Origin: Clostridiales bacterium | GTDB taxonomy: Bacteria > Bacillota > Clostridia > Lachnospirales > Lachnospiraceae | NCBI GenBank assembly: GCA_018366495.1 | Contig: JAGZHZ010000015.1 | Coordinates: 1-64,000, forward strand | DNA length: 64,000 bases | Reading direction: 5' to 3' | In this document: in pieces, positions 35,274 to 43,743 of the stretch | Layout: each line of letters begins with the position of its first letter | Numbering within the stretch: position 1 is the stretch's first letter | Position numbers and translations under genes: made by a program | The notes under the pieces: generated by a model | What the model saw: only the letters and a program-made list of their open reading frames with translations | Told to the model about the DNA's origin: nothing | Databases searched by the model: none

Positions 35274-36083
35274 CTACATCAAAGCCGTTGCCAGAAAATA
35301 AATCATCGGCGCTGTAAAAATTACACTGTCAAAACGATCTAAGATTCCTCCATGCCCTGGAATCAGTTTTCCATAATCTTTAATCTCATGATTTCGTTTG
35401 ATCGCTGATGCAGCCAAATCTCCTACCATAGAGATCAAAGCGCCTACGACGCAGATCACTGCATAAACCAGAATCGGATTTCCATGTGCCGTCAGATGCC
35501 CCGATACAGCTGCTGCATAGACAGCTCCTAAGATACCAGCGCCAACTACGCCTCCTACAGCGCCTTCCACTGATTTTTTCGGACTGAGTTTCGGAGACAT
35601 CTTATGTTTTCCGAATAAAATTCCTACGCAGTATGCACAAGTATCGCATCCCCACGAACAGAAAAAAATCAGCCACACTAAAAATGCTCCATCTTCCAGC
35701 ATTCTTGTCTGGTAAATATAGGAAAGCATCACAGCGACATACATAACGCCGAAAAATGTACCCATAACCTGTTCTGAACGGTATTTCGGAAAAGCGAACA
35801 CATAGACAAACATCGTCAGAACCAGAATAAATACCATACTTATCATACTATATGTCTCTTTCTGAAAAATTAAAATCAGATAATGTGCTGCTGTCCCAAT
35901 ATAACCCGCCATAGCAAGCATCTTGTTCTGCGGTGTCTCGATTCCAACTGCGCGGTAAAGTTCATGCAGCCCGATCAGAGATAGGATCAGGCATGTTGCC
36001 CATAAGACCGTCCCTCCGCTGATAATTGTCACGAGCGCCAGAATCACCAGTACAATCCCGCTCAATAATCTTGTTTTAAACAA
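35274..36083 (-). CDS. cdsA: Phosphatidate cytidylyltransferase
   Basis: 269 aa with about eight TM segments. It makes CDP-diacylglycerol from phosphatidate and CTP at the membrane. The C-terminal signature is clear: SAIKRNHEIKDYGKLIPGHGGILDRFDS, split here as KRNHEIKDYGKLIPGHGG and DRFDS, with the conserved Asp residues. Only 2 bp separate it from uppS, and 11 bp from dxr, so all are one transcript. Confidence 0.96.
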   Translation of the reverse strand: MFKTRLLSGIVLVILALVTIISGGTVLWATCLILSLIGLHELYRAVGIETPQNKMLAMAGYIGTAAHYLILIFQKETYSMISMVFILVLTMFVYVFAFPKYRSEQVMGTFFGVMYVAVMLSYIYQTRMLEDGAFLVWLIFFCSWGCDTCAYCVGILFGKHKMSPKLSPKKSVEGAVGGVVGAGILGAVYAAAVSGHLTAHGNPILVYAVICVVGALISMVGDLAASAIKRNHEIKDYGKLIPGHGGILDRFDSVIFTAPMIYFLATALM

Positions 36084-36085
36084 AT

Positions 36086-36793
36086 TTATTCCTCCTTTAC
36101 GCCTCCAAAACGTCTCTCACGGCTATTATATTTCTCAATCGCTTTTTTCAGATCTTCTTTCGTAAATGCAGGCCATGGCACGTCTGTAAAATAAAACTCT
36201 GTATACGCAAGCTGCCAGATCAGATAATTGGACAGTCTCTGCTCCCCGCTCGTCCTGATCAGAAGATCTGGGTCTGGTATATCATGCGTATCAAGATATC
36301 CTGCAAATTTTTCCTCTGTAATCTCCTCCGGCGAGATCTGACCAGCCATGCAGTCAGCAGCTATTTTTCGTATGGCGCGCACAATCTCATCACGTCCGCC
36401 ATAATTAATGGCAATCTGAAAATTTAGTCCTGTATTATCTTTTGATGTTTCTTCCAAAACTCTGAGGCTCTCTCTCAAGTCTTCGTCCAGCACAGATGGA
36501 TCTCCTATTGTGCGCACTTTCATATTATTTTTCATTGCTGTCTTTACACACGTTTTTGTGTAACTGCGGAACAGCTTCATCAACGCATCCACTTCATCCT
36601 CCGGACGTTTCCAGTTTTCTGTTGAAAACAAATAAACGGTCAGATATTTGATCCCCATCTTATACGCATCCTCACAGATTACTTCCAGATTTTGCGCTCC
36701 TCTTACATGTCCATAATTTCTGGGCATCATTCTGCTCTTTGCCCATCTCCCATTTCCATCTAAAATAATTGCCACATGCTGCGGTATTACCAT
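36086..36793 (-). CDS. uppS: Undecaprenyl (isoprenyl) diphosphate synthase
   Basis: 235 aa from ATG 36793, with GGAGG seven bases upstream; an in-frame ATG at 36829 lacks a site. It makes the C55 lipid carrier for cell-wall synthesis. Motifs: HVAIILDGNGRWAK (P-loop-like with catalytic Asp), YGHVRGAQN, YLFSTENWKRP, NYGGRDEIVRA and LIRTSGEQRLSNYLIWQ with FTDVPWP. It starts the uppS-cdsA-dxr-rseP block, separated from frr by a hairpin. Confidence 0.97.
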   Translation of the reverse strand: MVIPQHVAIILDGNGRWAKSRMMPRNYGHVRGAQNLEVICEDAYKMGIKYLTVYLFSTENWKRPEDEVDALMKLFRSYTKTCVKTAMKNNMKVRTIGDPSVLDEDLRESLRVLEETSKDNTGLNFQIAINYGGRDEIVRAIRKIAADCMAGQISPEEITEEKFAGYLDTHDIPDPDLLIRTSGEQRLSNYLIWQLAYTEFYFTDVPWPAFTKEDLKKAIEKYNSRERRFGGVKEE

Positions 36794-36870
36794 CTCTTTT
36801 CCTCCTGTGTCTGAATGTTGTGCCTGCACACCCTCATCGTCTGCATCAAAAAATTTTCTTGATGATTAAG

Positions 36871-36916
36871 AAAGTCCCAAAACATCGTCGCTTCGGGCAC
36901 GATGTCTTGAGACTTT
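36871..36916 (-). terminator. Intergenic hairpin between frr and uppS
   Basis: An 18-bp stem with two imperfect positions pairs 36871-36888 with 36899-36916 around a 10-base loop. The minus-strand tail (TTTCTTAATC) is only partly T-rich, so it is either a leaky terminator that lowers readthrough from pyrH-frr or an RNA-stabilising hairpin. Confidence 0.55.
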
Positions 36917-36924
36917 TTCTCCTT

Positions 36925-37476
36925 CTATACAGTTAAGATTTCTTTTGACTTCTCTTCGATTGCCTTGTCGATTTCTTTCACATATTTATCAGTCATCTTC
37001 TGTACTTCTTCTTCCAGATCTTTGATCTCATCCTCAGAAACCTCTGTCCCCTTCAGTTTCTTGAATGCTTCATTTGCATCGCGGCGGATATTGCGGACTG
37101 CCACTTTCGCTCCCTCGCCCTTTTTCTTTACATCTTTGACGAGTTCTTTTCTTCTCTCCTCTGTAAGTTCCGGAAATACAAGACGGATTACTTTACCGTC
37201 ATCGCTCGGGTTGATTCCCAGATCAGAAACCATGATCGCCTTGTTGATCGCTTTCACCATACTGGATTCCCAAGGCTGAATCTGAATCATACGCGCTTCC
37301 GGCACTGTAATGTTTGCCACCTGATTCAGAGGTGTCGGCATTCCGTAGTAGTCCACTGTGATACGATCCAGCACATGCGGATTCGCTCTTCCTGCTCGTA
37401 TCGTTCCAAATTCTGACATTAAACTCTCATATGATTTTGTCATCTTTTTATCATATACTTTAATTCTCTCATCCAT
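36925..37476 (-). CDS. frr: Ribosome recycling factor
   Basis: 183 aa, family length. It splits the post-termination ribosome together with EF-G. Recognisable stretches: KSYESLMSEFGTIRAGRANPHVLDRI, split as SLMSEFGTIRAGRANP and LDRITVDYYG, then PWESSMVKAINKAI and RNIRRDANEAFKK near the C-terminus. It follows pyrH by 20 bp, the standard order. Confidence 0.98.
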   Translation of the reverse strand: MDERIKVYDKKMTKSYESLMSEFGTIRAGRANPHVLDRITVDYYGMPTPLNQVANITVPEARMIQIQPWESSMVKAINKAIMVSDLGINPSDDGKVIRLVFPELTEERRKELVKDVKKKGEGAKVAVRNIRRDANEAFKKLKGTEVSEDEIKDLEEEVQKMTDKYVKEIDKAIEEKSKEILTV

Positions 37477-37496
37477 GTTTTTATCCTCCCTGATTA

Positions 37497-38195
37497 CTAT
37501 TCTACCGTCACGGTCGTTCCTTTTAATTTTCCATTTACTGTATCTACGATACTGTTCTCCTCATTCAGTCCAAATACAAGCATCGGCATCTTATTTTCCA
37601 TGCACAGGATAGACGCCGCCATATCCACAACGCCAAGTTTCTGATCAATCACTTCCTGGATCGAAATTTTGTCGTACTTCTTTGCATCTGGATTGCTCTT
37701 TGGATCACTGTCATATACCCCGTCAATTGATTTTGCCAGAAGAATGATATCTGCTTCAATCTCAATCGCACGCAGCACAGTCGCAGTATCTGTTGAAAAA
37801 TAAGGATGACCCGTTCCACCTGCCAGGAAAGATACAACACCTTTTTTGAACCCTGCAAGTACCTTATCTTTTGAAAATAATTCTGTAAATGCGCCGCAGG
37901 CAAATGGAGTGTAAACCTGTGTCTCCATTCCTACCGAGCGGAAAATTTCAGAGACATAGATACAGTTCATTACGGTAGCAAGCATACCGATCTGGTCTGC
38001 CTTTGTACGGTCAATATTCTCACTGGAACGTCCTCTCCAGAAATTACCGCCTCCAATTACAATTCCAACCTCAATTCCCTGGTCAATCAGCTGTTTTACC
38101 TGATATGCTACCTTTGTCACGGTTGGTTCATCAAATCCTGTCTTTTTGCTTCCGGCTAATGCCTCTCCGCTTAATTTCAGCAATACTCTCTTCAT
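37497..38195 (-). CDS. pyrH: Uridylate kinase (UMP kinase)
   Basis: 232 aa. It phosphorylates UMP to UDP. Amino-acid-kinase fold motifs: RVLLKLSGEALAG (2-14), GIVIGGGNFWRGR (about 44-56), ADQIGMLATVMN, GTGHPYFSTDTATVLRAIE, ILLAKSIDGVYDSDPK, and MDMAASILCMEN-like DMAASILCMEN. It is the first gene of the block that ends at rseP. Confidence 0.98.
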   Translation of the reverse strand: MKRVLLKLSGEALAGSKKTGFDEPTVTKVAYQVKQLIDQGIEVGIVIGGGNFWRGRSSENIDRTKADQIGMLATVMNCIYVSEIFRSVGMETQVYTPFACGAFTELFSKDKVLAGFKKGVVSFLAGGTGHPYFSTDTATVLRAIEIEADIILLAKSIDGVYDSDPKSNPDAKKYDKISIQEVIDQKLGVVDMAASILCMENKMPMLVFGLNEENSIVDTVNGKLKGTTVTVE

Positions 38196-38259
38196 ATGTC
38201 ACCTCAGACTCTTTTTTTCTGCAACATTAGAAATCTGTCTTTCACAGTTTCTTGTATTC

Positions 38260-38287
38260 AGTATACCATATATGACTCAAAAAGTAA
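38260..38287 (-). promoter_or_regulatory. Promoter of the pyrH operon
   Basis: Minus strand TTACTT (38287-38282), a 16-bp spacer and TGGTATACT with TATACT at 38265-38260, about 65 bp upstream of pyrH. Confidence 0.5.
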
Positions 38288-38319
38288 CTTCTTTTTTCTT
38301 CAAATCCCACAATTTCTTA

Positions 38320-39123
38320 TCACACAATCACAAGTGCTTGTGAACCCAATTCTTCATATCTTATCTGAGCGAGCTGGCGGTCCCACCTCACCACTTGTTC
38401 TGCGCTATATGGATCATTAAAATAATAATAATTATCATCATATCCAACAAGAACCAGGCAGTGTTCTCCTGACTTCCAGCTAAACCATCCTTCCCCGTTC
38501 TCTAAAATCCAGCTTGTCCCAGCATAAGAAGGATTCATATTAATTGTCGCCCAGCATAAAACAGGAATTCCCTGATCCAGATATTCATGGCAGATCTGAT
38601 CGAGCGTCATCCCTGTCAAGTCTTTTACCTCATGATACCATTCTGTCGCTTTCTCCAAAATATCATAGATTACCGGTGCATAACAGCCATATCCTGTTTC
38701 CGAATAAGGATTCCCAATAAATGCTTCTGATGGGGATGGTCCTGTCAGTTGCCCCTCACTGTTTACTGTCAGCTCTTCCATCGGTAAAAACTGTGTAATC
38801 AGATCATCAATCGTATAACTATATCCCCAGAACTGAAGCAACATTGCTGTGCTGGCACATTCGCATCCTGTCGGATAGCCGTTTTGCTGCGACAAATATG
38901 GCACTTCAATCAATATCTCTCCCTCTGATTTTGATTCTGCAGCAGTCATTGCATCTTGCGCCCAGACAGATTGTACTCTCAATTCCTGTCTTTTCCATAA
39001 TATGGCAGGTGCAAAAACTATGGCAGCTCCTGCCATTAAAATAACTATACCAATTTTTATTCTTTTTTTTAGTTGCTTTTCTCTATCTTTCTGGTTCATT
39101 CTGTTCAGCTCCTCATTTAACAA
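38320..39123 (-). CDS. C39-family cysteine peptidase-like protein, exported
   Basis: 267 aa. A basic N-terminus followed by one TM/signal anchor (about 24-45, IGIVILMAGAAIVFAPAIL) puts the rest outside. The domain resembles peptidase C39_2: NGYPTGCECASTAMLLQFWGY (split as NGYPTGCECAS and MLLQFWGY), where the Cys near 87 is the likely nucleophile, GEHCLVLVGYDDNYYYFNDPY with the catalytic His and Asp. Length and TM match 'C39 family peptidase' proteins of gut clostridia; substrates unknown, with no bacteriocin gene visible. Upstream lies a 10-base C homopolymer. Confidence 0.85.
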   Translation of the reverse strand: MLNEELNRMNQKDREKQLKKRIKIGIVILMAGAAIVFAPAILWKRQELRVQSVWAQDAMTAAESKSEGEILIEVPYLSQQNGYPTGCECASTAMLLQFWGYSYTIDDLITQFLPMEELTVNSEGQLTGPSPSEAFIGNPYSETGYGCYAPVIYDILEKATEWYHEVKDLTGMTLDQICHEYLDQGIPVLCWATINMNPSYAGTSWILENGEGWFSWKSGEHCLVLVGYDDNYYYFNDPYSAEQVVRWDRQLAQIRYEELGSQALVIV

Positions 39124-39231
39124 ACCGACAATTTATTTTTTTCTTTATCTATTAGACCTTTTTTAGTAATCAAAAGTTTCAAAATCCGTGAATTTTTTTT
39201 TAAAATTGATTGTAATAGTATCCCCCCCCCC

Positions 39232-39269
39232 AAAAAAACACTGCCACACGAATTACTTCATGCGGCAGT
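39232..39269 (-). terminator. Terminator of the carbohydrate-binding-domain gene
   Basis: Minus strand arms 39269-39259 and 39250-39240 form ACTGCC/GGCAGT plus extra pairs; a run of seven T follows (39238-39232). A run of ten C (39222-39231, plus strand) lies directly beyond. Confidence 0.8.
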
Positions 39270-39306
39270 CTCTTATTTTTCTCTGATACTGTTTTTATTC
39301 CAAAAA

Positions 39307-41427
39307 TTACATTCTTTGGCCGGGTGCTCCCATCATACCACCAAGATTTTCTCTCTCTGTGCCATCTTCTGAGATAGATTTTGAAATTTGATCTATTGTT
39401 ACTGTTGTAAGTTCCTGTGCTCCCTCTAATTTTCCATCTTCTGCAAAATTAGTATCCTCTCCTTCTATGGTTCCTCCACTCATCAAAGTATAGGTATTTC
39501 CTTCTTCCAATTTTTCAGATGAAAGTACAATACTTTGATATTCTTTCTGAGGAACGAAGCTTATAATTACATTATTATCTTCATCGAGAATGGTAACTCT
39601 CGTCTGCGCTTCTTGAACTTCATTGAAATACAGCATGACAGACGGTACTTCAGAATCGGAAGACAATCCTTGTGCCATCCCAGAGCTTCCTGCTGCCACC
39701 AGAATGCCTCCTGTTATCTTTGCTTCCAGTCCATAATCCAGAGCCCCTTCTCCTCCGCTTATCGGTCCGTCAACCAGCACAACTCCTCCAGAGATTTCTA
39801 TATTTCCATTTGAATCAATTCCATCTCCAGAAGCATTGATGGAGACATTTCCTCCACTAATCAAAATTTTATAATTTTCATCACCTTTGAAAGAGTCTTG
39901 AGGAAATCCTCCTTGTTCTGAAGAATCACTGCCTCCTGCTGCATTGATTCCGTCATCACTTGACAAAACTGAAATTTCTCCTCCAGAGATTTCTACATTG
40001 CTTCCTTCCAATCCCTCATAGCTATCTGCAATATTTAGAATCCCATCTTCTATTATCAACTTTCCATCTGCATGAACTCCATCATCTCCAGAAGAAATTT
40101 CAAATGTTCCGTCCAGTATCTGAGCATCTCCATTTGTATGAATGCTGTCATCTGCTGTATTCAGTACAAAGCTGCCTCCCTCAATCACAAGCTGAGTCCC
40201 TGATTTTATTCCTTTCCTGCTCACATCAGTCTCCTCGCTTGCAGCTGAAACCGCATCAGCAGGAGTATATTCTCCTCCCGGTTTTTGCAATGTACCATCC
40301 TCCGGTTTTTCCATCATACCGTCCTCTGGTTTTTCCATCATACCATCCTCTGGTTTTTCCATCATACCGTCCTCCGGTTTTTCCATCATACCATCCTCTG
40401 GTTTTTCCATCATACCGTCCTCTGGTTTTTCCATCATACCATCCTCCGGTTTTTCCATCATACCATCCTCCGGTTTTTCCATCATACCATCCTCTGGTTT
40501 TTCCATCATACCATCCTCTGGTCTTTCCATTTTTTCTCCAAAAGTTATACTTTTTGTCCCGTTTTCACTTCCTCCTCCAGTTGTAATCTCATACGTTCCT
40601 CCTAAAATTTCCAATGCTGTCTCTGCCTGAATTCCATCTTCTTCCGCAGTGATAGTATACGTTCCATCTTTCAACACAATCGTTCCTTTTTCTGAATCAC
40701 TGTCATTGTTGGAGCAAATCCCATCTTCTCCTGAAATAATTGTTATATTTGGATTTTCAGCTGTTACACTGTCTTTTCCCTTCACTCCATCTTTAACAGA
40801 TGTTACATGAATTGTACCGGATACTAAAATCAAATCATCCTTTGAGACAATTCCATGTGCATAATTTCCTTCTGCTTCTAATTCTCCCGTACCATTTATA
40901 ATCAGATCATCCTTGCTGAAAATTACGCTATCCGGCTCATCTTCACCATCTTCAAACACATAAGTTTCTCCATCTGATATCTTATTTTTGCTTCCTTCCG
41001 CAAGTGTCAAAATCAAATACCTGCATTGCTTTGCATAAATTGCAGCCTGATCTTCACAGTGAATCTCTGCTCCATTTAGTACAATCTGCACCTCATCTTC
41101 CTCTTCTGCATCTACTAAAATCTGTCCATCAAGAAGTTCTCCAGAAATCACATATGTACCAGCTGTTTTAATATATAGTATCTGATTTTCCCACTGTACA
41201 CCTTCTCCATTGATTTGTACCTCATCACCGTCAAAATGAATAAACGCAGCATCTTCTCCCCATTCTGACGGATATTGATCTGATAAATTCTCTTCTGTTT
41301 TTGTCGTTATCTGTTTTTCATAACTAAAAACTGTAACACTTCCAATGTTGCTGAAACTGTAGCCAAATATTATGGCTGCTGCTGTTGCCCATACGAGAGC
41401 TGTCTGCATTTTTTCTTTTCTGATCAT
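39307..41427 (-). CDS. Secreted carbohydrate-binding-domain (Cthe_2159-like) protein with octapeptide repeats
   Basis: 706 aa from ATG 41427 (AGGAGG eight bases upstream). After a signal/anchor (AATAAAIIFGYSFSNIG, split region about 12-30) the body is a beta-helix-like repeat: units such as GAEIHCEDQAAIYAKQ, GTGELEAEGNYAHGIVSKDDLILVSGTIHV and DGVHADGKLIIEDG, as in the Cthe_2159 polysaccharide-binding family, which binds calcium and cellulose- or pectin-like polymers. In the middle (about residues 300-378) nine MMEKPEDG repeats plus degenerate ends form an acidic-Pro linker. It shares an operon with a DUF4956 membrane protein and a VTC-domain protein, the usual company of this family. Confidence 0.88.
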   Translation of the reverse strand: MIRKEKMQTALVWATAAAIIFGYSFSNIGSVTVFSYEKQITTKTEENLSDQYPSEWGEDAAFIHFDGDEVQINGEGVQWENQILYIKTAGTYVISGELLDGQILVDAEEEDEVQIVLNGAEIHCEDQAAIYAKQCRYLILTLAEGSKNKISDGETYVFEDGEDEPDSVIFSKDDLIINGTGELEAEGNYAHGIVSKDDLILVSGTIHVTSVKDGVKGKDSVTAENPNITIISGEDGICSNNDSDSEKGTIVLKDGTYTITAEEDGIQAETALEILGGTYEITTGGGSENGTKSITFGEKMERPEDGMMEKPEDGMMEKPEDGMMEKPEDGMMEKPEDGMMEKPEDGMMEKPEDGMMEKPEDGMMEKPEDGMMEKPEDGTLQKPGGEYTPADAVSAASEETDVSRKGIKSGTQLVIEGGSFVLNTADDSIHTNGDAQILDGTFEISSGDDGVHADGKLIIEDGILNIADSYEGLEGSNVEISGGEISVLSSDDGINAAGGSDSSEQGGFPQDSFKGDENYKILISGGNVSINASGDGIDSNGNIEISGGVVLVDGPISGGEGALDYGLEAKITGGILVAAGSSGMAQGLSSDSEVPSVMLYFNEVQEAQTRVTILDEDNNVIISFVPQKEYQSIVLSSEKLEEGNTYTLMSGGTIEGEDTNFAEDGKLEGAQELTTVTIDQISKSISEDGTERENLGGMMGAPGQRM
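40298..40529 (-). repeat. 24-bp tandem repeat coding for MMEKPEDG
   Basis: Nine copies of an eight-codon unit, flanked by a degenerate MERPEDG unit and a TLQKPGG unit. Copies differ mainly by silent changes (C/T and A/G alternation), so the array is recent but already diverging. Because the unit is 24 bp, copy changes keep the frame. It alters linker length between the N-terminal and C-terminal halves of the secreted protein. Confidence 0.95.
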
Positions 41428-41438
41428 ACAAAATCCTC

Positions 41439-42113
41439 CTATAATTCCTCTCGGCTGTCTGGAAAATGCCCACATGTAATTGTTAAATTACCATTTCTGC
41501 AGCGAAGTTCATCTATCATTTCTTTTTCTTTTTTCTCTTCTTTCATCTGAATCTCATACTGTAATTCATACAGACTCCCCATATTTGTTGTTTTTACCCT
41601 TAAAAGCTTCACATAGCCTGTATATTTCCTGAATAAGTCATCAAAAATATCTGTATAATCTAAATCTTCTGGGATTGTAATTTTCAATTCTTTTCTTATT
41701 TCTTTTCCTCTTCCAAACGGAAGGGAAATGCAGATTATTTCTACTGTACCAACTAAAATAACAAAAACAATCGCTATTCCCAAATATCCCATTCCAGTGG
41801 CAAGACCAATGGCCATCGCCAGAAAAATACTTGTAATTTCTCTGGAATTTCCAGGCATTGAGCGAAAACGTACTAAACTGAAAGCTCCCATGACAGCCAC
41901 ACCTGTCCCCAGGTTTCCATTCACCATCATAATAATAATCTGTACAATGACAGGAAGCAGAATCAAGGTAACTAAAAAATTCTTTGTATAACGATTCCTG
42001 TACATATGTATGTATGTCAATCCCAATCCCAGAATCAATGATACCAAAGTACAGATGAAAAAATCAGGGATAGAAATTCCTGATTCTGATGTTATCAAAA
42101 TACTGTCAAGCAC
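41439..42113 (-). CDS. DUF4956 membrane protein
   Basis: 224 aa from a GTG at 42113, which has GAGGAGG eight bases upstream; a longer in-frame reading to 42233 would run deep into the VTC gene and has no site. Three to four TM segments (FFICTLVSLILGLGLTYI, FLVTLILLPVIVQIIIMMV, ITSIFLAMAIGLATGMGYLGIAIVFVILV) with the conserved signature GAFSLVRFRSMPGNSREI between them, then a cytoplasmic alpha/beta domain. DUF4956 genes are regularly found with VTC-domain polymerases. The start overlaps the VTC stop by 8 bp. Function unknown; perhaps it moves or senses polyphosphate. Confidence 0.9.
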   Translation of the reverse strand: MLDSILITSESGISIPDFFICTLVSLILGLGLTYIHMYRNRYTKNFLVTLILLPVIVQIIIMMVNGNLGTGVAVMGAFSLVRFRSMPGNSREITSIFLAMAIGLATGMGYLGIAIVFVILVGTVEIICISLPFGRGKEIRKELKITIPEDLDYTDIFDDLFRKYTGYVKLLRVKTTNMGSLYELQYEIQMKEEKKEKEMIDELRCRNGNLTITCGHFPDSREEL

Positions 42114-42846
42114 AATTTTGTCCTCCTCGCTGTTCCGTTTTCTGCATAAATGACGGCAAAATATACTTTTGATAGCACATGCCATATTTTGAAAATGATA
42201 CTGGATAAATCTGAAGTTTTCCGAAAAGTTCACTCATCCATATCGGCACTGCTCCCGGGATTTTTACTTCCATCAAAATTTCATTTTTATTTATAATCTC
42301 TGTCCCATAGCTTCCTCCACAAAGATCCAGATTTTCTGTCCGGAATCTGATTTTTTGATCAAATGTAACACGAAGATCAGGATTTTCTTTCTGGAATAAT
42401 GCGATTCTGTCATATGCAATATACACTGCCGGCTGTATCGATTCATAGCGATGAACCAGCCAATCAATTTCATGCATAATTTGACTGTCAATTTCTGTCG
42501 CCATCCCTTTATTTAAATATCCCATTGCTTTTTCATCTGTCATGGAAACTCTTCTTTTATAAACAATCCCTTTAAATTTTTTCTTAATTTCCAAAAAAAC
42601 CGGATCATTTTTTTCAGGAACACCATAGCTGCGCAGTCTTAATTTTTCTTTATAAACTGGTTTTTCTAATGACTTCCTGATCATCCGAAAATCTGGTGTG
42701 TCATAATAAATATTACAGATCGTATGAAGACCATATTGATCTTCTTCCATTCTCTGATTCAGTTCTTTCCTCAGCCTATTGTACTGTGTCTCCTTTAGCA
42801 TATACTTTTTTTCATATCGTTTAAAATTTTCTTGATACTGTTCCAT
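42106..42846 (-). CDS. VTC-domain polyphosphate polymerase
   Basis: 246 aa. Motifs of the VTC/triphosphate-tunnel domain: FKRYEKKYMLKETQY at the start, ICNIYYDTPDF, YKEKLRLRSYG, FLEIKKKFKGIVYKRRV (Glu and Lys lining the tunnel), and a closing NEILMEVKIPGAVP. Eukaryotic VTC4 makes polyphosphate from ATP; the bacterial soluble form is inferred to do likewise or process similar polymers. It opens the leftward operon with DUF4956 and the carbohydrate-binding protein, opposite a two-component system. Confidence 0.9.
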   Translation of the reverse strand: MEQYQENFKRYEKKYMLKETQYNRLRKELNQRMEEDQYGLHTICNIYYDTPDFRMIRKSLEKPVYKEKLRLRSYGVPEKNDPVFLEIKKKFKGIVYKRRVSMTDEKAMGYLNKGMATEIDSQIMHEIDWLVHRYESIQPAVYIAYDRIALFQKENPDLRVTFDQKIRFRTENLDLCGGSYGTEIINKNEILMEVKIPGAVPIWMSELFGKLQIYPVSFSKYGMCYQKYILPSFMQKTEQRGGQNCA

Positions 42847-42980
42847 CTTTTCACCCCTTATTTCTTTTTCACTTTACAAATGTTTCTGTAATCATCGATG
42901 TACTCAGCAAGTATATAACACAATCCTGAAATTACCCTTAAAGTTCATGATATTTTTCTAAACAAAAAAAAGAAAAAAAA

Positions 42981-43012
42981 TTCAGTTTGTTTTCAGAGTA
43001 ATATGCTATAAT
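42981..43012 (+). promoter_or_regulatory. Promoter region of the OmpR/kinase pair
   Basis: An extended -10, TGCTATAAT (43004-43012), lies 53 bp before the ATG at 43066. Just upstream, TTCAG at 42981 and 42992 form an 11-bp-spaced direct repeat, the usual layout of OmpR-type sites, which would allow autoregulation. The repeat assignment is weak. Confidence 0.5.
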
Positions 43013-43065
43013 GAGCTGTTAAAAGATAAAACATGGTAATGATAAAAAGAAAAGAGGATTTTTGT

Positions 43066-43743
43066 ATGAATTTATTGATTGTAGAAGATGAGGTGCGTCT
43101 TGCTGACGCACTCGGTGAAATTATGAGAGAGCAAAAATACATGGCTGATGTTGTCTATAATGGAACAGATGGCCTATATTATGCCCAGAACAATTCTTAT
43201 GATGTCATTATTTTAGATGTCATGCTCCCTGGAATGAATGGATTTGATCTTGTTCATAAACTGCGCAGTTCTCATATTGCTACCCCTGTCTTGATGCTGA
43301 CTGCAAAAGACGATATACACGATAAAATTACAGGGCTTGACAGCGGAGCAGATGATTATATGACAAAACCGTTTATCCCTGAAGAGCTGCTGGCAAGAAT
43401 TCGTGCCCTGACAAGAAGACAAGGAGATGTTATATTAGAAGAACAGCAGTTTCTGGATCTTACTCTCCATCTGTCTGCGTGTGATCTGAGCTGCGGATCA
43501 AAATCCATTCACCTCAGTTATAAAGAATTTGAAATTTTAAAACTTTTGATGGCAAATCCCAAATCCATCCTTTCTAAAGAATTATTGATATCTAAAGTAT
43601 GGGGAAATGATTCCGATGCGGAAGATAATAATGTAGAAGCATATATTTCTTTTCTCAGAAAAAAACTTGCTTTTCTGGGATCATGTGTCACCATCAGCAC
43701 TCTCCGTAAATTTGGATATCGTCTGGAGGGACCAAATTCATGA
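43066..43743 (+). CDS. OmpR-family response regulator
   Basis: 225 aa from ATG 43066 (AGAGGA upstream; an in-frame ATG at 43033 has none). Receiver domain with IVEDE, phospho-acceptor Asp51 in ILDVMLPGMNG, Thr in MLTAKDD and Lys in MTKPF; C-terminal winged helix (about 128-222) with LSYKEFEILKLLMANP and a C-terminal RKFGYRLE. It overlaps the kinase gene by 4 bp (ATGA). Its divergent neighbours, the VTC/DUF4956/carbohydrate-binding operon, are the likely targets. Confidence 0.95.
   Translation: MNLLIVEDEVRLADALGEIMREQKYMADVVYNGTDGLYYAQNNSYDVIILDVMLPGMNGFDLVHKLRSSHIATPVLMLTAKDDIHDKITGLDSGADDYMTKPFIPEELLARIRALTRRQGDVILEEQQFLDLTLHLSACDLSCGSKSIHLSYKEFEILKLLMANPKSILSKELLISKVWGNDSDAEDNNVEAYISFLRKKLAFLGSCVTISTLRKFGYRLEGPNS

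Noticed and set aside
40298..40529. CRISPR-like regular repeat array
   Set aside because: The unit is a contiguous 24-bp coding tandem repeat without unique spacers, and no cas gene is near.
40285..40605. Two long plus-strand reading frames opposite the tandem repeat
   Set aside because: They read as FHHTILWFFHHT-type repeats, which is the antisense of MMEKPEDG, and have no ribosome site. The minus-strand gene has signal, domains and operon context.
42114..42233. Longer DUF4956 start at 42233
   Set aside because: The 40 extra residues overlap the VTC gene and have no ribosome site; GTG 42113 follows a strong GAGGAGG.
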